A stretch of 64,000 bases of DNA from Sphingomonas sp. (GTDB lineage: Bacteria; Pseudomonadota; Alphaproteobacteria; Sphingomonadales; Sphingomonadaceae). The translations under genes and the position numbers were made by a program. Below the pieces are notes generated by a model, which was given only the letters and a program-made list of their open reading frames with translations, did not search any database and had not been told where the DNA came from. The DNA lies in assembly GCF_024508665.1 (NCBI RefSeq), contig NZ_JANINP010000006.1:1230001-1294000 (forward strand), written 5' to 3'. Positions 50,646 to 58,804 of this stretch are shown here, in pieces (positions within the stretch are counted from its first letter, which is position 1; each line of letters starts with the position of its first letter).

Positions 50646-50966
50646 ATGATCGGCTTGGCAATGTTGCTGGTGGCAACGGCGCCACAGCAAGAACCGGCGA
50701 TGATGTACGGTTTTCCGTCGGCGCAATCCTGTGGAGATTGGATCGCCGAGCGGCGTGGCAGCGGTCAAGCGCTGCAAGCGTGGGTTCTCGGGTTCATGAC
50801 CGGGTTCAACTTCTATGGCCCGGCTGGCTCTGGTGCCAACGATGATATGAGCGCCCAATCGATCATTTCTTATGTCGATGGGTATTGCGACAAGAACCGG
50901 CTAGATTCTGTCCTTCAGGCGACGGTGGCGCTCGTTAAAGACGTGCGTAAGCGCCGCGGACGCTAG
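50646..50966 (+). CDS. Small exported protein (Rap1a/Tai-like layout)
   Basis: A 106-residue protein with a short hydrophobic N-terminus (MIGLAMLLVATAPQQ). The mature part has SCGDWIAERRGSGQALQAWV, GFMTGFNFY, and YVDGYCDKNRLDSVLQATVA. The two cysteines and the WVxGFxxGxN...YC pattern recall small periplasmic proteins such as Rap1a/Tai immunity proteins. GGGAGG precedes the ATG. Function unknown; the family link is tentative. Confidence 0.55.
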   Translation: MIGLAMLLVATAPQQEPAMMYGFPSAQSCGDWIAERRGSGQALQAWVLGFMTGFNFYGPAGSGANDDMSAQSIISYVDGYCDKNRLDSVLQATVALVKDVRKRRGR

Positions 50967-51159
50967 CGCACGATCTCCCAAGGCTGCCAGTATCTGCAAG
51001 GAAATCTGACAGTTTGCATCATGACCTGATACTCTGAAAAGGATCGGCGGGTTTGCAGTCCCGTCCGGTTGGCATCGAACGACGGGCCCTTTCGCGCGGA
51101 TCAAACTACGCGAATTGAGGGCACTTCCGATGAAGAAGCCGGCTACGGCGGCCCGAATC

Positions 51160-51447
51160 CTATAGCTCTTGCGCCCGGTCCGCTTGAGCTTCCAATTCCG
51201 CCACTGAAAATTCTCGAAGTGTCTGAAGAGACACTTCGAGAATGTCTATAGCCGAACTCCGTGCAGTTTCCTGCAATTCGATCATTGTTGCGTCGGGGCG
51301 CTTTGGGACGACCATGTTTAGAACGGCTCGCAAGATTGGACCGCAATCGCCTTCTCGGAATCCGAGAGATAAACTAGCCCATTGCTGGGTAGGGTCATTC
51401 GTGGGTGCGCCAATCCCGGACAACTGCGCTTCGTATAGAGTTAACAT
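51160..51447 (-). CDS. Small hypothetical protein
   Basis: A 95-residue acidic protein beginning MLTLYEAQLSGIGAPTNDP, with a helical C-terminus (SAIDILEVSLQTLREFSVAE). The ATG at 51447 has GGAGCGGGA upstream, better than the track start at 51489. A strong 14-bp inverted repeat lies inside its coding region. No family was recognised; it may be non-coding. Confidence 0.4.
   Translation of the reverse strand: MLTLYEAQLSGIGAPTNDPTQQWASLSLGFREGDCGPILRAVLNMVVPKRPDATMIELQETARSSAIDILEVSLQTLREFSVAELEAQADRAQEL
51211..51242. repeat. Perfect 14-bp inverted repeat
   Basis: TTCTCGAAGTGTCT-gaag-AGACACTTCGAGAA. On the minus strand the loop is CTTC, a very stable tetraloop. It could be a terminator without T-run, a protein-binding site, or a structure in the mRNA of the ORF at 51160-51447. 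Confidence 0.6.
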
Positions 51448-51621
51448 TCCCGCTCCCGCCTCATCTAAACAGGCGCAAGGCATACCCAAACGTCTTTCGC
51501 CATCCTAGGCTGGCAAGTTACCTTACGATCTCATTGCAGCAAAGCCGGGCTTCCTCGATAGACCGGACTAGCACCGTGGCGCGCTTGGGCGAGCGTGATA
51601 CCCGCCAGCTATGGGCGATCG

Positions 51622-52782
51622 TCAAATCGCACTGAGAGGAGATGGGGCTGGCGAGGCGAGTAATCCTCGCTCCGCTAGGTTCGCCATCAATTGAGTGATG
51701 CCGAACCGCCATCGGGGGGCTTTCGCAGAACTCGTCACGCGATTTTCGAGCATGCCGAGCCTGGCGCTCGAAATCCGCACGCAATCGCCTTCCTTGTGGG
51801 TGAATCCCATGCCCGGCGCGTCGCGGTCTTGGGTGGGCGCGAACATCGTACCGAGGAACAGGGCAAAGCCGTCGGGATAATCATGCTCGCTCATTGTCTG
51901 GCGAACGAGCTCCCGTGGCGATCGGCTGATCGCACGCATCGAGCCCGTCTCCTCGAGGTAAAAACCGTCCTCGCCGCGAATGGTGAGCGAAAGCTCGGCA
52001 TCCAATAGGTCGTCGAGCGAGAAGTGCTCGTCGAACAGCCTGATGAAGGGGCCGATCGCGCAAGAGGCGTTATTGTCCTTGCCCTTGCCGAGGAGGAGCG
52101 CCGAGCGGCCCTCGAAATCCCGCAGATTCACGTCATTGCCCAAGGTCGCGCCGATGATCGCGCCGGCGGAGTTGCAGACGAGCACGATCTCGGGCTCGGG
52201 ATTGTTCCAATGGGAGTCCGAGCGCACGCCGATCTCCGCGCTATGCCCGACCGAGGCAAGCACCGGCGCCTTGGTGAAGATCTCGGCATCGGGCCCGATC
52301 GCGACTTCGAGATATTGCGACCACAAGCCTTCGGCGATCAGCACATCCTTCAGCCAAAAGGCCGTGTCGCTTCCGGGCACGACAGTACCGAGCTCGCCCC
52401 CGAGTTTGGCGCCGATCCTCGTTTCGATCGTATGGCGCAGTTCAGTCGCCTTGCTCGCGTCGCCGCGCGCACGCTCCTCGATGACACGTTCGATCATCGA
52501 CGCGGCGAAAGTGACGCCCGCCGCCTTGATGCACTGAAGGTCGATCGGTGAGAGAAGCGGTTGGCTCGCGAAATCGAACTCCGAGACCGGGCCGAGCGAG
52601 CGTCCTCTACCCTGGCCAGGATTGACGGGCTCGAGGAGTGCGGAAACCGTCGGTGCGATCCCCGAACAATCGAATACATTTTCTCCGATCACGGCGATCG
52701 GACTAGGACCGGCCTCGGTCAGAATGCGCCCAATCAAGGCGGCACGACCAAGGTCGGTTGGCAGATGATCCATGATGTTCAT
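51622..52782 (-). CDS. Fumarylacetoacetate hydrolase family protein
   Basis: A 386-residue FAH-superfamily enzyme, of the group that hydrolyses or dehydrates 2-keto-3-deoxy or 2,4-diketo-3-deoxy sugar acids. Metal-site and fold motifs: HWNNPEPEIVLVCNSAGAII (the E-x-E metal ligands), GATLGNDVNLRDFEGRSALL, GKGKDNNASCAIGPFI. The N-terminal 90 residues form the usual cap. It is divergent from the enolase/SDR genes; with them it would complete a non-phosphorylative route (dehydratase, dehydrogenase, hydrolase) to pyruvate plus lactate or glycolate. Substrate assignment is inference. A decayed paralogue lies at 47.5 kb. Confidence 0.82.
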   Translation of the reverse strand: MNIMDHLPTDLGRAALIGRILTEAGPSPIAVIGENVFDCSGIAPTVSALLEPVNPGQGRGRSLGPVSEFDFASQPLLSPIDLQCIKAAGVTFAASMIERVIEERARGDASKATELRHTIETRIGAKLGGELGTVVPGSDTAFWLKDVLIAEGLWSQYLEVAIGPDAEIFTKAPVLASVGHSAEIGVRSDSHWNNPEPEIVLVCNSAGAIIGATLGNDVNLRDFEGRSALLLGKGKDNNASCAIGPFIRLFDEHFSLDDLLDAELSLTIRGEDGFYLEETGSMRAISRSPRELVRQTMSEHDYPDGFALFLGTMFAPTQDRDAPGMGFTHKEGDCVRISSARLGMLENRVTSSAKAPRWRFGITQLMANLAERGLLASPAPSPLSAI

Positions 52783-53292
52783 GTGCTGTCGTTCGGCTCC
52801 CTGGTGCCTGGCCCCCCGGAAGGGGAAGCCCCTGCCGTTCAGTGGAGGAAACGTGTCGCGCTGGCGTCGCCCTCAAGCGGCGCGCTGGTCGGGTAAGGGG
52901 CATTAGAAACCGACGGCCGTCAGTCGCGCACCGCACAGACAGGATCGGGCGTCCCAGGCAATCGACCAGCATCTTCGCATGACGAACGTCCAGCAGTTCA
53001 GGGGCAAGCGGAGCCAAGTATCGCCCGCCTGTCACGATGATGCGGTCGAGCGGAATTCCGCTCATATAGGCCGTTATGAGCGGAATTCCGCATCACGCGG
53101 CTGGCAAGGAAAATTCTCAAAATCGACCAAAGTACGGTTACCAGGCCCGGCAAACGTTCCTGCCCCAAAGAACAAATCGCAGGAGGGGCGCGTGCCGATC
53201 ATTTCATCCGAGCTTCAAACAGGCCGCCTTGCCGATGGCGGCGGAAGCGTGCTGCATGCCGGCCGCAAGGACGTACCGCGAGCACTGGCGTC
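52783..53292. other. Divergent regulatory region between FAH gene and dehydratase
   Basis: About 510 bases without a recognised gene. It holds the operator-like palindromes at 53048-53093. Short ORFs here show no family resemblance. Confidence 0.45.
53048..53093. promoter_or_regulatory. Tandem GAGCGGAATTCCGC operator-like repeats
   Basis: GAGCGGAATTCCGCTC (53048-53063) is a perfect 16-base palindrome. The same core, GAGCGGAATTCCGC, recurs at 53078, 30 bases (about three helical turns) away. This fits a dimeric sugar-acid regulator controlling the genes on either side; no regulator gene is adjacent. Confidence 0.6.
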
Positions 53293-54507
53293 GTGACGCG
53301 CATCACCGCGATCGAGACGCTGCGTCTCGCCGAACATCCCAACGTCTTGTGGGTGCATGTCGAAAGCGACGACGGCGCCAAGGGCTTGGGCGAGACCTAT
53401 TTCATGCCCAGGGCTGTCGAGGCCTATATCCATGAATGGGCAGCGCCGCGGCTGATCGGTCAGAAGCTGGATTCGATCGAGCGGCTGGTGCGGACCCTGC
53501 GGCCCTATCTCGGCAACCGGTCCGCCGGCGTCGAAATGCGCGGCAACAGTGCGATCGACATCGCCTTGTGGGACTTGATGTCGCGCCTCGACGGCAAGCC
53601 GCTGGTCGACATGCTGGGCGGCCGGATGCGCGATACCCTGCGCATCTACAATACCTGCGCGGGCCCCGCTTACATGCGCGGTGCCACCGGCCAGCGCAGC
53701 GCCAATTGGGGTCTTGGGGCGGGAGGCGATTATGATGACCTCAACGCCTTTTTGACCCGTGCCGGCGATCTTGCCGAAAGCCTGCTCGACGAAGGCATCA
53801 CCGCCATGAAGATCTGGCCGTTCGACCAGGCGGCCGAGGCGCATGACGGGTTCGACATCGCGCCAGACGAATTGCGGGCCGCGCTCGAGCCGTTCGAGGC
53901 GATCCGTGCCCGTGTCGGCGACCGGATCGATATCATGGTCGAGTTCCATTCGCTCTGGACGCTGCCCCCTGCGCTCAAGATCGCGCGCGCGCTCGCCCCT
54001 TTTGCGACCTATTGGCACGAGGATCCCGTCCGGACCGACAATCTTTCGGACCTGCGCCGCTATGCCGAGGCGAGCCCGGCCCCCGTCTGCGCGTCCGAGA
54101 CGTTGGCCGGTGTCGCGGGATTCCGCGATCTGCTCGAGACCGGCGCCGCCGGGATCGTCATGCCCGACCTTTCCTGGTGCGGCGGGCTCGGCGAAGCGCG
54201 CAAGATCGCTATCCTGGCCGATGCCTGGCGACTGCCGATCGCGCCCCATGATTGTACGGGACCCGTCGTCCTTGCCGCCTCGACCCATCTCGGCCTCGCC
54301 AGCCCCAATGCGCTCATCCAGGAGACCGTCAGGGCCTATTATCGCGGCTGGTATCGCGACGTGGTCACCGCCGTTCCTCCAATCGCCGATGGCAGGATCG
54401 GCGTCCCCGACGGACCCGGCCTCGGCCTCGAGCTCGATCCCGATCTGGCCCGCAAATTCACGCTCACGCGCCAGCGCACCGACAAGGAGGGCCACCAATG
54501 CCTGTGA
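53293..54507 (+). CDS. Mandelate racemase/muconate lactonizing enzyme family dehydratase (enolase superfamily)
   Basis: A 404-residue acid-sugar dehydratase candidate. The N-terminal capping domain (TAIETLRLAEHPNVLWVHVE, EMRGNSAIDIALWDLMSRLD) precedes the barrel. AMKIWPFD carries the catalytic Lys; metal ligands lie in IMVEFHSLW, WHEDPV and CASETLAG, and the His of APHDCTGPV is the second base. The second Lys of the usual KxK is replaced by Trp (KIW), which sets it apart from classical mandelate racemases. Start GTG 53293. It overlaps the SDR gene by 10 bases. It likely dehydrates an aldonate to a 2-keto-3-deoxy acid; the sugar is unknown. Confidence 0.85.
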   Translation: MTRITAIETLRLAEHPNVLWVHVESDDGAKGLGETYFMPRAVEAYIHEWAAPRLIGQKLDSIERLVRTLRPYLGNRSAGVEMRGNSAIDIALWDLMSRLDGKPLVDMLGGRMRDTLRIYNTCAGPAYMRGATGQRSANWGLGAGGDYDDLNAFLTRAGDLAESLLDEGITAMKIWPFDQAAEAHDGFDIAPDELRAALEPFEAIRARVGDRIDIMVEFHSLWTLPPALKIARALAPFATYWHEDPVRTDNLSDLRRYAEASPAPVCASETLAGVAGFRDLLETGAAGIVMPDLSWCGGLGEARKIAILADAWRLPIAPHDCTGPVVLAASTHLGLASPNALIQETVRAYYRGWYRDVVTAVPPIADGRIGVPDGPGLGLELDPDLARKFTLTRQRTDKEGHQCL

Positions 54508-55259
54508 CGATCGATCTTGGCGGGCGCGTCGTCCTCCTGACCGGCGCCCTCGGATCGCTGGGCAGGGCCCAGGCCAGGCGCCTCGCCGAAGCGGGCGCAT
54601 CGCTCATCCTTCACGACCATCCCTCGAAGGCGGATCCGTCCTTCGCCAGGGAGCTTGCCGACCGATACGATACGCCATGCGCGTTCGTCGCTTTCGACCT
54701 CGGGGATCTCGCGCGCTCGAAGGACGAGGCCGCGGCGCTTTCCGACGCGCACGGCGGCATCGACATCCTCATCAACAATGCGGCGCTGATCGAGAACCGG
54801 CTGTTCGCCGAAACCACCATCGAGCAATATGAAGAGCAATTGCGCGTCAATGCCGCGGCCGCGTTCGCCTTGGCACAAGGCGTTGCTCCGGGCATGCGTA
54901 CCAAGGGGGGCGGGCGCATCATCAATTTCTGCTCGATCACGCTTAACGGACGCTGGACGGGCTACGCTCCGTACGTGATGTCCAAGGCTGCCCTGCACGG
55001 TCTGACCAAGGCGCTCGCGCGCGAGCTTGGTCCCGACAACATCCGGGTGAACGCGATCGCACCGGGCGCGGTCGTCTCGGATGCAGAAGCCCGCGTGTTC
55101 GGAGACCGCGCCGAGGAATATGCCTCCTGGGTACTCGACAATCAGTGCCTCAAGCGGCGCATCGAGCCGCACCATATCGCCGATGCCATCCTGTTCCTCG
55201 CGTCCGACCTTTCCGAAATGGTGAGCGGCACGATGCTCGACGTGACTGCTGGCTGGTGA
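54498..55259 (+). CDS. Short-chain dehydrogenase/reductase
   Basis: A 253-residue classical SDR. The cofactor motif is TGALGSLG, followed by NNAA, the catalytic Ser in NFCSITLNG, YVMSK (Tyr, Lys) and the PG motif in AIAPGAVV. AAGGAGG precedes the ATG at 54498, which lies inside the end of the dehydratase gene, so the two are coupled. A role as 2-keto-3-deoxy sugar acid dehydrogenase would fit the neighbours, though sugar or aldonate dehydrogenase activity is equally possible. Confidence 0.86.
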   Translation: MPVTIDLGGRVVLLTGALGSLGRAQARRLAEAGASLILHDHPSKADPSFARELADRYDTPCAFVAFDLGDLARSKDEAAALSDAHGGIDILINNAALIENRLFAETTIEQYEEQLRVNAAAAFALAQGVAPGMRTKGGGRIINFCSITLNGRWTGYAPYVMSKAALHGLTKALARELGPDNIRVNAIAPGAVVSDAEARVFGDRAEEYASWVLDNQCLKRRIEPHHIADAILFLASDLSEMVSGTMLDVTAGW

Positions 55260-55534
55260 CGGCACACGAGCTTTAGTGCCGTCCTGGCGGGGTGTGTTCG
55301 ATCGGGTACAAGTTGATCTTTTCTCGCTCGTCTTATGGGTAAGGCAGCGGAGACCGGCTGGCTGCGGTCGTGCGCGCCAGGGCGCGCGTGATCAAATTTC
55401 GCAATTCTCGAAGCAGCGTGATGGATTTTCGCAGTCGGTGAAGGATTTTCACACGATGCGATGCGTGTCTGATGGCGTGGGCAGAGCGTGCTGGCGATGC
55501 GGGCGACGTTGGCTTCTCTCCGGCATCGGCTCGC
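55260..55534. other. Convergent intergenic region
   Basis: About 275 bases between the SDR stop and the stop of the PIN-like gene. No gene or convincing terminator was recognised. Confidence 0.35.
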
Positions 55535-56398
55535 CTATCCGCGTCCGCAGCGGACATAGCCGCCGAGCGCGGCGATAAGGCTGCGGCCGATCCGGTAGCT
55601 TGCCGCAAGATCGCCTTCGGCGGTCATCAGTCCGTCGAAATAGCTGGCGAGGCTTGCGATCTTGAGATCGAATACTTGCCGCAACTGCTTGTCGGGATTG
55701 CTGATCCAGCGGCCGTCATGGTCCTTGGCGACGACATAATAGCCAACGATCATCGCCCCGTAACGAAAGGCGAGGCGATTGACGATGTCGTTCCTGTCTG
55801 CCGTTGCGACCAATGGCGCAAGGCCGGCCGCTTGGGTCAGCTCCTGGGCTAGGTCGAACGCCATCGCGCAGGTCTTGCGCTGCAACGGACCCGACATCGG
55901 ACGCCGGTTCGACACCATGCCGCGCAACTCGCGGCGCTCGCCCGCGGTCAGGATGTCGTCGGCTTGCTTCAACCGCACGATGAGATTGGCGGCCGATCGC
56001 GCTAGCGCGTCGCGCAATTCCCTGGCCTGGACCTCGAGCGGCGCGACGTGATCCACGATCTCGCTGGTCGGCGCGACCTCGATCACCGTGCGGCAATAGG
56101 CCCCGAACTGACGTGTCTCGTCCGGGCTGACCAGCCGGTTGACGAGACCCTTGCCGCGCCCGGTGAGTGCGATCAGCTGGTCGGTGCTGCGCAGGATGAC
56201 GACCTGCCGGCTATATTGGCAGCAGATCCGCAACGCTTGCTGGATGGTCCTGAGCGCATCGCGCCGGTGGAGTTCGATCATCGTCGGATGCGCGATGACC
56301 GCGATGTTGGTCTTTCGCGCCCCGAGCCATCGCGCCAATTCGGGCTTTTCCAGGTAATTGGTGTCGATCACCCGGCGATCGAGATCGCGTTGGCTCAT
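55535..56398 (-). CDS. PIN-like domain protein, possible nuclease
   Basis: A 287-residue protein. RRVIDTNYLEKPELARWLGA, then IAVIAHPTMIELHRR, resembles the first two acidic motifs of PIN-domain nucleases (DTNxL and an E after a hydrophobic strand). Later acids, as in LVATADRNDIVNRLAFRYG, may complete the site. The rest is helical, with no family name I can give. It follows the PLD-type nuclease gene by 45 bases on the same strand. A two-nuclease pair suggests DNA or RNA defence, but this is inference. Confidence 0.55.
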   Translation of the reverse strand: MSQRDLDRRVIDTNYLEKPELARWLGARKTNIAVIAHPTMIELHRRDALRTIQQALRICCQYSRQVVILRSTDQLIALTGRGKGLVNRLVSPDETRQFGAYCRTVIEVAPTSEIVDHVAPLEVQARELRDALARSAANLIVRLKQADDILTAGERRELRGMVSNRRPMSGPLQRKTCAMAFDLAQELTQAAGLAPLVATADRNDIVNRLAFRYGAMIVGYYVVAKDHDGRWISNPDKQLRQVFDLKIASLASYFDGLMTAEGDLAASYRIGRSLIAALGGYVRCGRG

Positions 56399-56443
56399 GC
56401 GCGGCCGCTTTCGCCGATCGAGGCGGCGAGCGCCGGCCTTCCT

Positions 56444-57652
56444 TCAGGGGTTGTAGAATATCGCATCGAGCATGGCCGCGCGGCATTCCCATAACGGGCC
56501 GTCGCCGGTGTCGGGCTTGTCGACATTATACCAGTCGGCGGCGCGGATCGCCCCGACGACAAGGTCCCAATAGTTGTCGAGATCGAGTGCCCGCTTGGCG
56601 AACCCCAATTGCTTGGAGGCGGCCGCGATATTGGGCCCGCATACGCACAGGAATATGTCCGGGCGCTTCATCGCGAGCAGCCTCGACGCCGTCGCGACCC
56701 CGCCCGTCCGCTGCGAATGATCGAATGCCTTGCGGAACAATCGTACGAACCGGTCGTAATGCGCGCGCTCGACCTCGCCGCGTTGCGGGATGCTGTCGAG
56801 CGCACGCGCAAGCGAGCGGTCGTTCACCACTATCCGGTTCTTGAAATCGCCGGCGCCGCGCATCGACCCGAACCATCCCCAGTCGCGGTCGAGCTCGGAA
56901 TCGGTCTTGTCCTTCCTGCCGATGATCCCGGCGATCGCCTTGCGCCGCGCGACCGCAAGATCGTGGAACGACCTGACGCCGGCGAGCCAGGACTGGGCGA
57001 TCGCGAGAAGATCGAGGCTGGCCTCGATATCGTGATGCTCCGAATTGCGGATAGCGTCGGCGTAATCCTTCCATGCCATGGCCGCGAGCGGGAGCGACAG
57101 CGCCTTGATCGTGCCGGCCGGCACATCCGCCAGCGGGTCGCGCGGCAGGCGGGGTTTGGCAGCCGCACGCCGGTGGGCCAGCCTATATCGTGCGGCGAGG
57201 GCAGGGGTGACCGCCTCGCCCAAGGCGGCGCTGCGCTCTGCAAAGGCAAGCGCGTCGGCAAGCGGGCCCTCGTCCGCTTTTCCGGATATAAGGACTGCTG
57301 CCTCATGATTGCTGCCAAGGCCGCCACGCGTGAAGTTCGCGCTCCCGACAAGGGCCGCAGCGCGTTTGCCGGTGCGAAAGCCATAGACTTTGGGGTGATA
57401 GGTGCCGCCCGGAAACGCCGTCACGACACTCGCGCCCTTGATGCCGGTGAGCGCGTCGACCAGGTCCGGATCGGTCTGGGCGAAGGCGAGACCGAACGTC
57501 ACGGCACGAAATTTGGCGCGGTTTGCGAGGAGCAACGGGGTCAGATCGTTGGCCGTGCCCCAGGCAACGGCCCAATGATATTCGTCATGCTCCGCCATCA
57601 GCCGGGCGAGCGTCCGCTCGACCGCCTTTCCGTCCACAAACTCGATTTCCAT
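56444..57652 (-). CDS. Phospholipase-D-type nuclease family protein
   Basis: A 402-residue protein with one HKD-like site: YHPKVYGFRTGKRAAALVGS followed by ANFTRGG, the H-x-K...G-S-x-N arrangement of PLD-fold nucleases such as BfiI/NgoFVII-type enzymes, which dimerise to form one active site. The N-terminal domain (EYHWAVAWGTANDLTPLLLA) is PLD-like. The C-terminal about 240 residues (from LAIAQSWLAGVRSF) are of unknown fold with LAMKRPDIFLCVCG. No methyltransferase or helicase lies in the window, so it is not a standard restriction system. Together with the PIN-like gene downstream it forms a two-gene unit. Confidence 0.7.
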   Translation of the reverse strand: MEIEFVDGKAVERTLARLMAEHDEYHWAVAWGTANDLTPLLLANRAKFRAVTFGLAFAQTDPDLVDALTGIKGASVVTAFPGGTYHPKVYGFRTGKRAAALVGSANFTRGGLGSNHEAAVLISGKADEGPLADALAFAERSAALGEAVTPALAARYRLAHRRAAAKPRLPRDPLADVPAGTIKALSLPLAAMAWKDYADAIRNSEHHDIEASLDLLAIAQSWLAGVRSFHDLAVARRKAIAGIIGRKDKTDSELDRDWGWFGSMRGAGDFKNRIVVNDRSLARALDSIPQRGEVERAHYDRFVRLFRKAFDHSQRTGGVATASRLLAMKRPDIFLCVCGPNIAAASKQLGFAKRALDLDNYWDLVVGAIRAADWYNVDKPDTGDGPLWECRAAMLDAIFYNP

Positions 57653-57813
57653 CCGCTCCTGCTCCCCCTTGCATCACTCCCGCCCTATCCCTCTAGACGG
57701 GCGCTCGTGGTTCGCGCGAACTATCTGGTCCGAAACGGATGGAAGCCGGGACCTGTCGCCCGCCGCGTGCGAGCCGCATTCCATTGCCTGCCAGGATGCG
57801 GGCACCGGCCGGC

Positions 57814-58722
57814 TTAGATGCCGGGCAAATCGATGGACGTCTTTTCCGCTTGCTGGCGCAGAAGATCGCAAAATGCCTCGTCCGGGACCGGCTCGGCGAC
57901 CAGCGTGCAGATCGCGACTTCGCTCATGAGCTCGAATGCGAGCGGCCGTATCGCCAGCGAGCGCCGGTATCGGGCGGCGATCGCCTGGTCGACGATCGTG
58001 ATCGCCTTGCAGCCCGAAAGCATCATTTCGCAGGCCGCCAATTGCGTGCGCACCGTCGCCAGGACGCGCAACGGAACGGGCCGCGCTTGCGCCAAGGCAT
58101 TCTGCAATTTCAGCCGATAGGGGCTGTCCGGCGGCAGCGCGATGACGTCATGATCCGCAAGATCGGCGGTCTCGATCGCCGGCCTTTGTGCCAATAAATG
58201 ATCATGGGGCATGACCGCCACCATCGGCGTCGAGCGGAGCGATCGCCAGGCGATCGCCGCATCCGCATGGATCGGGACCGCGATGCCGAGATCGAACCGC
58301 CGGCGGCGCACGCCGTCGATAATGGCGGACGTGTTCAAGACGTCGAACTCGATCCCGGTATTCGGGTTCGCCGCAAGGTAGCGCCCGAGCGCGGGCGCCA
58401 CGATGGTTTCGGCGAAAGCCGGCATCGCTGCCACGCGCAATTGGCCAAAGCGCATGTCGCGCAACATGATCGCTCGTTCGCGGACGGCCGCCATGCCGAG
58501 ATAGACGCGCTCGATCTCGTCATAGAGCAATTGCGCCCGACGCGTCGGACGCACGCCGCGACCCACGCGCTCGAATAATGGAAACCCTATCTCGATCTCG
58601 AGATCGGCGACGAGATGGCTGATCGCCGGCTGGGTGACGCATAATTGCCGTGCCGCAGCCGACATGGATCGCAGCGCAACGGTCGCCCGGAAAGCCTCGA
58701 TCTGCCGATCGTTCAATCGCAT
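57814..58722 (-). CDS. LysR-family transcriptional regulator
   Basis: A 302-residue LysR protein: N-terminal winged HTH (LNDRQIEAFRATVALRSMSA, AARQLCVTQPAISHLVADLE) and a two-lobed effector domain (VAAMPAFAETIVAPALGRYL, VAVMPHDHLLAQRPAI). It is divergently arranged with the exporter/lyase/transporter operon, with an 82-base gap that must hold the shared promoters. It is expected to activate that operon in response to its substrate or a product. It resembles the regulators placed beside cysteate/sulfonate genes, but specificity cannot be read. Confidence 0.86.
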   Translation of the reverse strand: MRLNDRQIEAFRATVALRSMSAAARQLCVTQPAISHLVADLEIEIGFPLFERVGRGVRPTRRAQLLYDEIERVYLGMAAVRERAIMLRDMRFGQLRVAAMPAFAETIVAPALGRYLAANPNTGIEFDVLNTSAIIDGVRRRRFDLGIAVPIHADAAIAWRSLRSTPMVAVMPHDHLLAQRPAIETADLADHDVIALPPDSPYRLKLQNALAQARPVPLRVLATVRTQLAACEMMLSGCKAITIVDQAIAARYRRSLAIRPLAFELMSEVAICTLVAEPVPDEAFCDLLRQQAEKTSIDLPGI

Positions 58723-58804
58723 AAGCGCTATATGCGAACTTCTTATAATAACATGTCAAGGAATAAATTGTCCTTAGATATTGGTCGGCGCTACCCATGA
58801 GTTC

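Noticed and set aside
50396-50685. Upstream 126 residues of the 492-residue track ORF and overlapping plus-strand ORF
   Set aside because: No conserved features; the minus-strand protein has a natural start with a membrane segment at 50307.
53215-54600. 461-residue minus-strand ORF opposite the dehydratase
   Set aside because: Antisense of a gene with intact active-site motifs; no domain of its own.
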